Made by a program: the position numbers and the translations under genes
Shown: positions 43,989-53,000 of the stretch, piece after piece
Layout: each line of letters opens with the position of its first letter
How positions within the stretch are numbered: position 1 is the stretch's first letter
The notes under the pieces: model-generated
The model's database searches: none
What the model was told of the DNA's origin: nothing
The model's input: the letters and a program-made list of their open reading frames with translations, nothing else
Origin: Mariniflexile sp. TRM1-10
Lineage (GTDB): Bacteria > Bacteroidota > Bacteroidia > Flavobacteriales > Flavobacteriaceae
DNA length: 64,000 nucleotides
Assembly: GCF_003425985.1 (NCBI RefSeq)
Contig: NZ_CP022985.1
Location: 1,773,501-1,837,500, forward strand
Reading direction: 5' to 3'

Positions 43989-45470
43989 TTGAAAAAACCA
44001 ATCTTCGTTTTCTGTACGTCTCTATTATCAATCTTTTTTTTGAATGCGCAAATTACCAATACCTTTCCTGACTCTGGAAATGTGGGGATTGGTACAATAA
44101 CACCCTCACCCTCGTATAAATTAGATGTGTTGGGTACAGGTAGGTTTACAGGGACTTTACAGGCTAATAATGGGATTTTTGTATCTAATAACAAACTTCT
44201 AGCATTTTCGTCCTATAATTATTTTGATTTTTATATTGGTTCTGATGCTAATAAAGATGCCTTACATATAGGCTATGGTAATACATTAGGTTCGTACAAT
44301 CAAATGACATTTGACCAAACGACTAATCGAATTGGTATTTATAATTCTAGCCCGTCTTATACCTTGGATGTAACTGGAACTGGAAGATTTACAAGTAATT
44401 TATTAATAGGAGACCCAAACGGTGCTAGAACAGAAATTAATACCAGTACAAATCATAAGATTTTTGCACCTACAAATATTAAGACGATCGATTTAGATGG
44501 TAATTATCATGGAGGTGGTTATGTTGGGGTTTATAGATCAGATATTCAAAAAAGAGCGGTAGCAATGCTATCTCATACGGAGTATAATTATAATTCACTG
44601 ATTGTATACGAATTGAGAGGGGATGAAGCTCAAGTTGAAGCCATTAATCTTAGCTCGTTTAGGTTAAATAATGATCTTCAGCCTAATAATATTATGACCA
44701 TGCCAAGTCTAAAATCTACAATTATTGTTGGGGATAATTACAATTATAAAATAGGACAGGGTTATGGACTGATAAACAAACTTAAGACCAGTTTTGAAAA
44801 TGATGTTTATGTAGAAACAGGTAATGTAGGCATTGGCACCACCACTCCAGCGGCTAAATTAGATGTGGAAAATGGCGACTTGTACGTTGGGGAAGAAGTT
44901 TCTTCAAATGGAAACAGACGGGAAATAAGAATTTATGGGTTTGATAATGGTGTTAAGCACTATGGGAGTTTACATTCCAATTATGATGAAAGTAAAAGAA
45001 CTTTTGATATCAATACAAGTAATGATGTCCAACAAATTAAAATAGATGCTTCAGCAAATTCAACAGCAAATATTTTATTGAATCCAGGTATTTCAGGTAA
45101 AGTCGGCATCGGCACCACCACCCCTGATTCTAAACTCACGGTGGCAGGAAATATACACGCCCGGGAAGTAAAAGTAACAATAAGCGCAGGAGCCGATTTT
45201 GTATTTCATGACGATTATAACTTACCAAAACTAGAAGAGGTCGAGCAATTCATTAAAGAAAACAAACATCTGCCAGAGATTGCTTCAGAAAAAGAGATGA
45301 AAGACAATGGGCTTCTTTTGGCAGAAATGAATATTAAACTACTTCAAAAAATTGAAGAACTCACGCTTTATACCATTGAACAGCAAAAGCTAATTGAAAA
45401 GCAATCAGAAGCTTTAGAGAATCAATTTAAAATGATTAAAGAACTTCAAGAATCCATAAAAATGAAATAA
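43989..45470 (+). CDS. Secreted trimeric-stalk/tail-fibre-like protein 1
   Basis: The 493-residue protein has a signal peptide (FVFCTSLLSIFFLNAQ), repeated glycine-rich motifs of the type GNVGIGTTTP-xAKLDV, and a C-terminal module with FVFHDDYNLPKLEEVEQFI, KHLPEIAS and a coiled coil (LLQKIEELTLYTIEQQ). This layout is common in Bacteroidetes and resembles phage tail-fibre stalks with a folding module related to S74 proteins. The best start is TTG at 43989, as no ATG gives the signal peptide. About 380 bases of its 3' part are almost identical to the next gene. It is likely a surface fibre. Confidence 0.8.
   Translation: MKKPIFVFCTSLLSIFFLNAQITNTFPDSGNVGIGTITPSPSYKLDVLGTGRFTGTLQANNGIFVSNNKLLAFSSYNYFDFYIGSDANKDALHIGYGNTLGSYNQMTFDQTTNRIGIYNSSPSYTLDVTGTGRFTSNLLIGDPNGARTEINTSTNHKIFAPTNIKTIDLDGNYHGGGYVGVYRSDIQKRAVAMLSHTEYNYNSLIVYELRGDEAQVEAINLSSFRLNNDLQPNNIMTMPSLKSTIIVGDNYNYKIGQGYGLINKLKTSFENDVYVETGNVGIGTTTPAAKLDVENGDLYVGEEVSSNGNRREIRIYGFDNGVKHYGSLHSNYDESKRTFDINTSNDVQQIKIDASANSTANILLNPGISGKVGIGTTTPDSKLTVAGNIHAREVKVTISAGADFVFHDDYNLPKLEEVEQFIKENKHLPEIASEKEMKDNGLLLAEMNIKLLQKIEELTLYTIEQQKLIEKQSEALENQFKMIKELQESIKMK
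44908..45290 (+). repeat. Direct repeat shared by stalk genes 1 and 2 (left copy)
   Basis: This stretch is nearly identical to 46003-46385 at a constant offset of 1095 bases. It codes for the segment NGNRREIRIYGFDNGVKHY up to KHLPEIASE. Confidence 0.85.
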
Positions 45471-45473
45471 TTT

Positions 45474-46544
45474 ATGAAAAAGCTAATATTCATTTCTTTA
45501 TTTCTAATCATTGGGAATAATATATTTTCTCAAAATACTGCCGCTAGTGGAAATACTTGGTATAAAATAATTTCTAAAGGGAAGTTTTTAACCAAGATCA
45601 GAGCCTGGGGTCACTATGCTGAACATGAGGTGGTGGTTCATTTAATTAATACTCATTGGAATACTTCTGAGGTCCAGTATATAAGTGAATTTAATTATGA
45701 TCATAATAGAATTAAATTGGAATGGGGTTATGTTGGAAGTGGGTCTTATAGATATATGGCAGTACGCGTTGTTCCGGTTACAGCCGATTACGCTTCAGGT
45801 TTTGAGTTCACTGATGTAGTAGACTCAAATTTTGACTATGCTTTGGAAGCCATAGATGCTTCTCTAGTAACTCCAATTGCACCAAAAACTTCACCGTTTG
45901 TTAATGAATGGGCAGGAAATATTGGTATTGGTACAGCTACACCATTGGTAAAGTTAGACATAGAAGGTGGTGATTTATATGTTGGAGAAGAAGCTTCCGT
46001 TAATGGAAACAGACGGGAAATAAGAATTTATGGGTTTGATAATGGTGTTAAGCACTATGGGAGTTTACATTCCAATTATGATGAAAGTAAAAGAACTTTT
46101 GATATCAATACAAATGATTATGTCCAACAAATTAAAATAGATGCTTCAGCAAATTCAACAGCAAATATTTTATTAAATCCAGGTATTTCAGGTAAAGTAG
46201 GCATCGGCACTACCACTCCCGATTCAAAACTCACGGTAGCAGGTAACATACACGCTCAGGAAGTAAAAGTAACCGTTAATGCAGGAGCCGATTTTGTATT
46301 TCATGACGATTATAATTTACCAAAACTAGAAGAAGTCGAGCAATTCATTAAAGAAAACAAACATCTGCCAGAGATTGCTTCAGAAATAGACATGCAGGCT
46401 AATGGCATTCATTTGGCAGAGATGAATATTAAACTACTTCAAAAAATAGAAGAGTTGACACTCTATACTATTGAGCAACAAAAACAGATAGGCAATCTGT
46501 TTAACAAAGTTGAAGAATTGCAAGATAAATTAAACCATAAATAA
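45474..46544 (+). CDS. Secreted trimeric-stalk/tail-fibre-like protein 2
   Basis: The 356-residue protein has a signal peptide (LIFISLFLIIGNNIFSQ), a distinct N-terminal beta domain (about 20-135, with SEVQYISEFNYDHNRIKLEW), then one GNIGIGTATPLVKLDIEGGD stalk unit and the same C-terminal folding module and coiled coil as gene 1. It starts 3 bases after gene 1 stops. The N-terminal domain may be the ligand-binding or tip part, different in each of the three proteins. Confidence 0.8.
   Translation: MKKLIFISLFLIIGNNIFSQNTAASGNTWYKIISKGKFLTKIRAWGHYAEHEVVVHLINTHWNTSEVQYISEFNYDHNRIKLEWGYVGSGSYRYMAVRVVPVTADYASGFEFTDVVDSNFDYALEAIDASLVTPIAPKTSPFVNEWAGNIGIGTATPLVKLDIEGGDLYVGEEASVNGNRREIRIYGFDNGVKHYGSLHSNYDESKRTFDINTNDYVQQIKIDASANSTANILLNPGISGKVGIGTTTPDSKLTVAGNIHAQEVKVTVNAGADFVFHDDYNLPKLEEVEQFIKENKHLPEIASEIDMQANGIHLAEMNIKLLQKIEELTLYTIEQQKQIGNLFNKVEELQDKLNHK
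46003..46385 (+). repeat. Direct repeat shared by stalk genes 1 and 2 (right copy)
   Basis: Right copy of the near-identical block described at 44908-45290; differences are a few substitutions with no length change. Confidence 0.85.
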
Positions 46545-46549
46545 CTAGC

Positions 46550-47569
46550 ATGAAAAAGGGCATCTTTTTATTACTATTAATTACAACCACAGCATTTTCT
46601 CAAATAACAGATGAAAATGGAACCAATGCAAATGGCGCAGGGGGCACAACCTTAACAGGAAATGTGGGTATTGGGTTAACTCCATCTGTTAGTTCGCCTT
46701 ATAAGTTGGAAGTTGCTGGAGCTATTAAAGCTAAGCAAACTTGGTTTATTAACACATTACCTAACGGGCATGTATTTAATAGTAACTGGGACGAAGGGAC
46801 AGCTTTACTTAGGGCAGGTGTTGATAATACAGGTGGGGCTATGTTGGGTTTTTGGGATGTGCCACAGTCAAATCTTACACAAAAACCTTTTATATGGTTT
46901 CATCTTGAAGATAGAGATGATAAAGCAAGGTTAAGGCTCCACGCTTATGAAGGGGGATCAACACAATTCACACTATTTGGAAAAAATCAAAACGAAATTT
47001 TCACGGTTTATGATCCTGGCGACGAGTATACATTTTTTAATTTTAGTAAGCCAAAAAGTTATGTGGTCATTGGAGGAGTCAATGTCTGGCCAGTTCAACA
47101 TAAACTTACCGTAAAAGATGGCAGCTCCTTATTTGAAGGAGATGTTTTTTCAACGGGCAGTGTTGGTATTGGAGTGACATCTTCTAATATGCCTATTGGC
47201 TATAAGCTGGCAGTGGCCGGTAACATAATCACCGAAGAAGTTAAAGTGAAATTGCAGAGTGCTGTCTGGCCGGACTTTGTTTTCAACAACAATTATCATT
47301 TGCCCTCTTTAAAAGAAGTTGAGGGCCATATCAAAGAAAAAGGGCATTTAAAAGACATTCCTTCTACCAAAGAAGTTACCGAAAACGGTATTCTATTAGG
47401 CGATATGAATGCCAAACTACTCCAAAAAATTGAAGAACTCACACTTTATACCATCGAACAAGAGAAAAAACTGGAATCCCAAGATAAAGCCAATCAAGAA
47501 CTTAAAGAACGCCTTTTAAGATTAGAGCAACTGGTATTGAACAGCAATTTAGTACATGACAAAAATTGA
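46550..47569 (+). CDS. Secreted trimeric-stalk/tail-fibre-like protein 3
   Basis: The 339-residue protein has a signal peptide (IFLLLLITTTAFSQ), a stalk-type start (GNVGIGLTPS), a central domain different from genes 1 and 2, a second stalk unit (GSVGIGVTSSNMP) and the diverged folding module FVFNNNYHLPSLKEVEGHI / KGHLKDIPS with a coiled coil. It starts 5 bases after gene 2. Its last residues (LVHDKN) and stop lie inside a 126-base inverted-repeat element, so the C-terminus was altered by that insertion. Confidence 0.8.
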   Translation: MKKGIFLLLLITTTAFSQITDENGTNANGAGGTTLTGNVGIGLTPSVSSPYKLEVAGAIKAKQTWFINTLPNGHVFNSNWDEGTALLRAGVDNTGGAMLGFWDVPQSNLTQKPFIWFHLEDRDDKARLRLHAYEGGSTQFTLFGKNQNEIFTVYDPGDEYTFFNFSKPKSYVVIGGVNVWPVQHKLTVKDGSSLFEGDVFSTGSVGIGVTSSNMPIGYKLAVAGNIITEEVKVKLQSAVWPDFVFNNNYHLPSLKEVEGHIKEKGHLKDIPSTKEVTENGILLGDMNAKLLQKIEELTLYTIEQEKKLESQDKANQELKERLLRLEQLVLNSNLVHDKN

Positions 47570-47676
47570 AGAGTGTCCATTGAGAGCAGTCGAAATGCGA
47601 TTAAAACCAATATTTTCAATGTCTTCGACTGCGCTCAGACTGACATATGAATATATTTGGATTTTTGTCATGTACT
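47551..47676. mobile_element. 126-base MITE-like element with 16-base perfect inverted ends
   Basis: agtacatgacaaaaat (47551-47566) and its exact complement (47661-47676) bound the element. Inside, gagagcagtcgaa (47582-47594) and ttcgactgcgctc (47624-47636) form a second inverted pair, 12 of 13 bases complementary. The left end overlaps the stop of the stalk gene 3. Confidence 0.7.
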
Positions 47677-47735
47677 AAAAAAACAGCAACCAAAAAAATA
47701 AACAAACAAACCCTTAAACAAACACACTTTTTTAA

Positions 47736-48269
47736 ATGAACAAACTAGCATTACCATTGTCCCTTATTGCCATAGCAGCAAGTATTTTTTCATTCTTCTA
47801 TTTGAACTCATCATCAGAGTTGGTATATGTAGATGTCAACAAATTGCTGGACGGGTACCAACGCACAAAGATCGTAAAGGCCCAGTTTGAGGAAAAAGCA
47901 AAGACCCTCAATGCCAATGTGGACAGTTTAATGGTCGATTGGCAAAACGAGATCAAAAGCTATGAAAAGGAACGCTCCACTATGAGCAAAAAGGAACTGG
48001 AGCTCAAGCAGCAACTGTTGGGCAACAAACAACAGCAGATTAACAACTACCAACAGGCCATCCAAAAACAGATCCAGGAAGAAGACAAAAAATCCACCCA
48101 GACCGTGATCAACGATATCAACGATTACATAAAGGAATACGGTAAGAAGCACAAGTACAAGATCATATTTGGGGCAAGCGGAGGCGGTAATATCATGTAC
48201 GCCGATGAAGTGACCGATTTGACCCAAGAAGTGTTGAAGGGGCTCAATGCGGAATTTCAAGGAAAATAG
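47736..48269 (+). CDS. OmpH/Skp-family periplasmic chaperone-like protein
   Basis: The 177-residue protein has an N-terminal membrane-anchor or signal helix (LSLIAIAASIFSFFYL), the OmpH start VYVDVNKLLDGYQRTKIVKA, a long coiled coil (about 55-130) and the C-terminal GASGGGNIMYADEVTDLTQE typical of the family. Skp-like proteins hold unfolded outer-membrane or secreted proteins in the periplasm. Placement before a lipoprotein, a barrel protein and two giant exported proteins suggests a dedicated chaperone for them (inference). It is G+C-richer than the stalk genes. Confidence 0.85.
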   Translation: MNKLALPLSLIAIAASIFSFFYLNSSSELVYVDVNKLLDGYQRTKIVKAQFEEKAKTLNANVDSLMVDWQNEIKSYEKERSTMSKKELELKQQLLGNKQQQINNYQQAIQKQIQEEDKKSTQTVINDINDYIKEYGKKHKYKIIFGASGGGNIMYADEVTDLTQEVLKGLNAEFQGK

Positions 48270-48272
48270 TTT

Positions 48273-48298
48273 TGTCATTCCCGCGAAGGCGGGAATCC
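48273..48298. repeat. Palindromic intergenic repeat
   Basis: gtcattcccgcgaaggcggg plus aatcc: a hairpin with stem attcccgc / gcgggaat. It is of the widespread bacterial GTCATTCCCGC...GCGGGAATCC type, just after the OmpH-like stop. Confidence 0.75.
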
Positions 48299-48418
48299 CA
48301 TAAATATCAGTTAGAAAGCCTCAATTGCACATCAAAACAGTTTTAATAACAAGGAAAGAGGAATATTAATAAACAAACTAGAGCATACAAGTTGAAATTA
48401 ATAAAAAGGAAACACTTT

Positions 48419-48462
48419 GTCATTCCGACAGAGCGAAGCATGAAACGACGAGGCATCTCATT
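48419..48462 (+). repeat. GTCAT-type dispersed repeat carrying the lipoprotein start codon
   Basis: The segment begins gtcattccgacagagcgaag and ends in gaggcatctcatt, the form of a known class of flavobacterial intergenic repeats. The chosen ATG of the lipoprotein (48440) and its first eight codons lie within it. Confidence 0.55.
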
Positions 48463-49048
48463 ATTGATAATGGTGGTGCTGTTTTCCAGCTGCCACCAAA
48501 AAACATTCAACAACGAGACCGCTATGTTGGACTATATAAAGGACGAAACCAATGGCTACACCCAGCACAAAACCATAAACGGGGTGGACTATACCCTCAT
48601 GTACCGTCCCACGGACGCTTTGGTAAACCAGGAACTGGGAGATGCTTCGCCAAGCTCGGCACAAATAAAAGAATTAAGGGAAAAATATAATAAATACATG
48701 TATTTCAATTTAAGCATGAGCCAGAACAACCAGGAGCTGTTGAGCACCGCCCCAAAGAACAGGAACGAGTTCGGGGCCATGGTAAACGAACTGGCATTTG
48801 GAATGAACAAAAAGGTACATGTATATACCCCAAGCAAGGACACCTTGGAAATGGCGGACTTTATATACCCCCGCATGTACGGCATGAGCAGGGCGACCAC
48901 CATCATGTTTGTGTACCCCAGGGATGAAAAATATTTAAAGGAAGACTATTTAAACTTTACCATACAGGATTTGGGACTGTACACGGGCGAGGTAAAGTTT
49001 AAAGTACCAACGAATAAATTGAATAACGAACCAAAATTGAATTTTTAA
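48440..49048 (+). CDS. Predicted lipoprotein of unknown function
   Basis: The 202-residue protein starts MKRRGISLLIMVVLFSSC: basic region, hydrophobic core and lipobox LFSSC, so it should be lipid-modified. The mature part is mixed alpha/beta with MLDYIKDETNGYTQHKTING and MADFIYPRMYGMSRATTIMF; I recognise no family. A frame open to 48392 exists, but the lipobox spacing supports 48440. It lies between the OmpH-like and the barrel genes and probably belongs to the secretion block. G+C is visibly higher than in the next gene. Confidence 0.75.
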   Translation: MKRRGISLLIMVVLFSSCHQKTFNNETAMLDYIKDETNGYTQHKTINGVDYTLMYRPTDALVNQELGDASPSSAQIKELREKYNKYMYFNLSMSQNNQELLSTAPKNRNEFGAMVNELAFGMNKKVHVYTPSKDTLEMADFIYPRMYGMSRATTIMFVYPRDEKYLKEDYLNFTIQDLGLYTGEVKFKVPTNKLNNEPKLNF

Positions 49049-49055
49049 ACGATTT

Positions 49056-49118
49056 GTCATCCTGAGCTTGTCGAAGGGTGTCATTGCGGAAGAGGAACGC
49101 CCAAAGCAATTTGTTAAA
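49056..49118. repeat. Two adjoining GTCAT-type repeats
   Basis: gtcatcctgagcttgtcgaa (49056-49075) is followed at 49079 by a second repeat (gtcattgcggaagaggaac, then caaagcaatttgtta). Related copies occur at 49893, 49945 and 50043. Confidence 0.6.
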
Positions 49119-49149
49119 AAGGTGTTGTAGGCAATTAAAAAACAGAAAT

Positions 49150-49731
49150 ATGAAACAAAAATTATTATTAGGATTATTGTTGATTTTTACAATTAAATCT
49201 TTTTCTCAAGATTCGAAATTTAGTCTCGAATTAAATTATCCAATTCCAATAGACAAAAATTTTGTTGGAGAAAATTATAGTGGAATTATTGATCTTGGAG
49301 CTAAATTCAGATTTGCTGATTTGAATTTAATAAACATTGGAGCGTCATTTAATGCTGGGATTTTAGTAAATAACTCCAATCAAAATGATGGTTCATTAAA
49401 TGTTACCATTAATTCATATCTAGTCCAGCCTAGAATGTATGCTGAATTAGACTTGGAGGCACTAAAAAAAATCCATCCAGCTATTGGACTTGGATATACC
49501 TTTATGATTTTCGATGCATCTGGAACAAATAATGGCATTGAGCTATCAGGAGCAAGTAAAACCGAGAGCGGATTAAATTTGAATTTAGGAGTTGCATACG
49601 ATATAACTAACAGATTATTTGCCCAAGTTCAGTATGATTATGTGAAAATCAAAGTTGACAACGAAGTACCGGATGTGAAATATAATACGAACGTTAACCT
49701 ATTAAAAATAGGTCTAGGTTATAGATTGTAA
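49150..49731 (+). CDS. Small outer-membrane beta-barrel protein
   Basis: The 193-residue protein has a signal peptide (LLLGLLLIFTIKSFSQ) followed by alternating strands and ends NLLKIGLGYRL, the aromatic/hydrophobic C-terminal strand of small OmpA/OmpW-like barrels. NRLFAQVQYDYVKIKVDN is a typical barrel strand pair. The frame is open upstream to 49078, but that part encodes repeat sequence, so I start at the ATG 49150. Function unknown; it is a candidate outer-membrane partner for the following giant proteins. Confidence 0.8.
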   Translation: MKQKLLLGLLLIFTIKSFSQDSKFSLELNYPIPIDKNFVGENYSGIIDLGAKFRFADLNLINIGASFNAGILVNNSNQNDGSLNVTINSYLVQPRMYAELDLEALKKIHPAIGLGYTFMIFDASGTNNGIELSGASKTESGLNLNLGVAYDITNRLFAQVQYDYVKIKVDNEVPDVKYNTNVNLLKIGLGYRL

Positions 49732-50074
49732 GAAAAACTATAAAAGCATATATGGAAGCTGCTATTTTTAACTAAGCCAATGTTAGTTACCAGTTTGCAA
49801 ATTTCCGATTTTATAAAGGAAAATATCGTGAACAAACACATTGTTAAAGTATAAAGATATAGAATCAATAATATAAATAAAGCCATTGCAAAAAAGGAAT
49901 CACCAAAGCAATCTGTAAAATATAAAACGATAAAATATAACAAATGTCACACTGAGCCTGTCGAAGTGTAAATAGAAAGCCATGATAAAGAAGAAGACAA
50001 GGCAATCCATTTAGGGCCCATTCACTATTAACTAAAAACCATTGTCCCCTGAGCTTGTCGAAGGGACTATAAAA
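49732..50074. other. Gene-less stretch with dispersed repeats
   Basis: 343 bases without a gene. It contains repeat fragments at 49893-49913 (ccaaagcaatctgtaaaa), 49945-49970 (gtcacactgagcctgtcgaa) and 50043-50065 (gtcccctgagcttgtcgaag), all related to the 49056 pair. No clear promoter box is seen. Confidence 0.6.
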
Positions 50075-53000
50075 ATGAAAACCAAATATTATAATACCAT
50101 CATGATTAAAACACCATCCCAAAAAAAGGCAAAGTACCTCGTCCTTGTAATTGCCATCCTTAGTTTTTTAACACCAACAAACGTGTTACACGCCCAAGGG
50201 CCAAACGCCCCGGAAGCCGCCAGTTTTGAACCTGTTGATGCTACCGATATGGTGAACTTACTAACGGGAGACTTTACCTATGTTTTACCATTGTTAAATG
50301 TACCATCTCCAGAGGGAGGTTATCCCATAGCCTTATCTTATCATGCTGGAATAGCGATGGATCAGGAAGCCTCTTGGGTAGGGTTAGGCTGGAATATTAA
50401 CCCTGGAGCTATTAATAGAAGCGTAAATGGATTACCAGATGATTTTCATAATGTTAAAATTTCAGAATATTTTTATGATGAAGGTGAGTTCCAATCTTAT
50501 ACTAGTTTTAGTGTTGGATATTCGGCATTTGGAGGCCCTTCAATAGGTGTTGGTTTTTCATGGGGGAGTAACCAAAGTTTGGGTGGTTATGTTAGTATTG
50601 GTTTAGGATTAAAGGCAGGTGATGGAAGTGTTGGTATTAATGCATCTATCGGAACTAATGGTGGGTCAATTGGAATAGGATATTCAAGTCCATCTGGACT
50701 TTCTTTTGGCATGTCTATTTCTAGTAATGGAGATTTAGGAATATCTGGAGGATTTAATAGTAATGGAGCAGGGTTTAAAGTTGGGGCTTCTACTAGTGGC
50801 TCATATTCAATATCATTATCAAACTCGGTTGCATCTCTTGGGTTTAATCTTTCTTCACAAGGGGTAGGAATGACCGTTTCTGCTTTGGGTATTACGGCTT
50901 CTGGATCTGGAGTGTCAGCTATGGGTTATCAAAAAAATAGTTTTTATACAAGTTTTAATCAAGGAGATTATTCCGTAGAACAAAGTAGTAGACATATAGC
51001 TTTTATGGTTCCTACTCCTATTGGATTTTTTGATTTTTCATTGAAGAAAGAAAAAATTAATTTTTATGCATCTACATTAAATGAGCATTTTGTGTCAGGT
51101 ACTCATTTTGTAGGAGTTGGTATTTCTGATTTTTACGAATTACCACTGCAAGAAAGTAATTTGTTCGATAGTGAATTTAATATAGATCGCAATAACCCTA
51201 TTTCACCTGCCTATGATAATTTTAATGTTCAGGCTCAGGGGCTTTCTGGTAGTATTCAGGCTAAAATAAGAGATGTTCCTTCTTACCGAGGTATTCAAGA
51301 GAATAGAATTTTGGAGGGTAGATATGCAATAGTATATGATAATCCTGATTGGGGAATTATTAAGAAACCCATTTATTATTTTGATAATGAAATTAGCTCG
51401 TATTTAGAGGTTTCAAAAATTGATTTTGCTAACACTAGTGAAATTCCAAATATACTATCAAACTCCAGTAGCAGAATAAGAGATTTAAAATCTAGTGGAA
51501 CAACAAGCTATAATGTCCCTAAAAAATCAAATCATGTAGCTCATTATACCAATAAAGAAATTCTAAAGACAGATGGCTATAGATATAGAACAAACAATTA
51601 TGGTAATGTTGTAGATATGGATGAATTTTTACACCCTTCAGCCACGGGTTTTGATAGATCTAAATTTCCTGAAGACGGAATTGGTGCTTACATAATTACA
51701 GCCGCTGATGGGAAAACCTACCATTATAGTTTACCGGTATATAATTATTGTAAAGTATCTAGAACTTATGGTATGTCTAATTTTCATAAAGGCGAACCAG
51801 AATTCAAAGCATACCAAGAGCAAAGACAACTAGAGCCTTATGCAACTCATTGGTTATTAACAGCTGTAACGGGGCCAGATTTTGTAGATAATGGAGATGG
51901 AATTGTCGATGATGGCGATTTAGGATATTGGATAAGTTTTGAGTATGGATTATGGGATGATGCTTTTGTTTGGCAAAGTCCTTATGGAAAAGAATATCAG
52001 GTTGATGAAACAGATCCAGATGTAAAGTCTTGGGTTAGAGGAATAAAACAGCAATATTTTTTAGATCGTGTAAAAACCAGAACCCACACTGCTTTGTTCT
52101 TAAAAAGTGAAAGAGAAGACGCTCGTTCACCTTATTGGCAATACTCATCTGTTGATCATAAGCAAGGCATAGAACAAGAAGACGATGATTATGAGGAAAG
52201 ATTTACTATCCCTGAGCATAAAACCTTACGGTTGGATAGAATAATTTTAGTAAAAAATGAACATAATATAGCAGATAAGGCTTATGGAGGAAATAATGGA
52301 ACCGGAAATGTAGATATTAAATTTCCTTATGAGGACAACGTTTTTGAGGTGCCAGTTCGAACAGCTAGTTATGGTTTGAAAAATAATGTGTTCGACATAA
52401 CGGATAATTGGCAAGTGGTTAAGGATCATGCAATAAAAGTAATTTATTTTGATCATATTAACGCAGGGACAGACGTTTTGGCTAAAGGTACCCCATATAC
52501 TGGTGCTTCAAGTGAAGGAAGATTAACACTTACGGGAGTGTATTTTGATGGTAAAAGAGGAGCAAGAGTTATGCCCCCATATAGATTTAATTATATAAAT
52601 AAAATTAATAATGCTAATTATATCTATAACGTTAACCATCAAGATGAGTGGGGTTATAATGTTTTAAAATCAGAAATTTGGTCTCTAAGTGAAATAATAA
52701 CACCTACTGGAGGGAAGGTTTTAGTTAGTTACGAGCCCAATCAATATAGATCTTTAACATCTCATGAAATTGTATTACGCAGTAAAGATAAAACGCTTGG
52801 AGCAAGGGATTCTAATGGGTATATAAGTTTTCCAAGTAAAAGTATATTTAATTTACAGGTTAATGATTTGATTGATTTAAGCTTGTCTTACTGTTATGAT
52901 ATTGCTTTTGACTCTAATTATGGTTCAGGAAATCGGTTCAGGAAACGGCATACGTATAAATTTGATAAATATGAAGGGCAAGCAATAATTAGAGAGATTA

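Noticed and set aside
49078..49149. Upstream extension of the barrel protein frame
   Set aside because: The extra codons are a dispersed repeat read as protein, and the signal peptide begins at 49150.
50042..50074. MSPELVEG extension of the giant YD protein
   Set aside because: These codons are a gagcttgtcgaag repeat; the signal peptide follows the ATG at 50075 or 50102.
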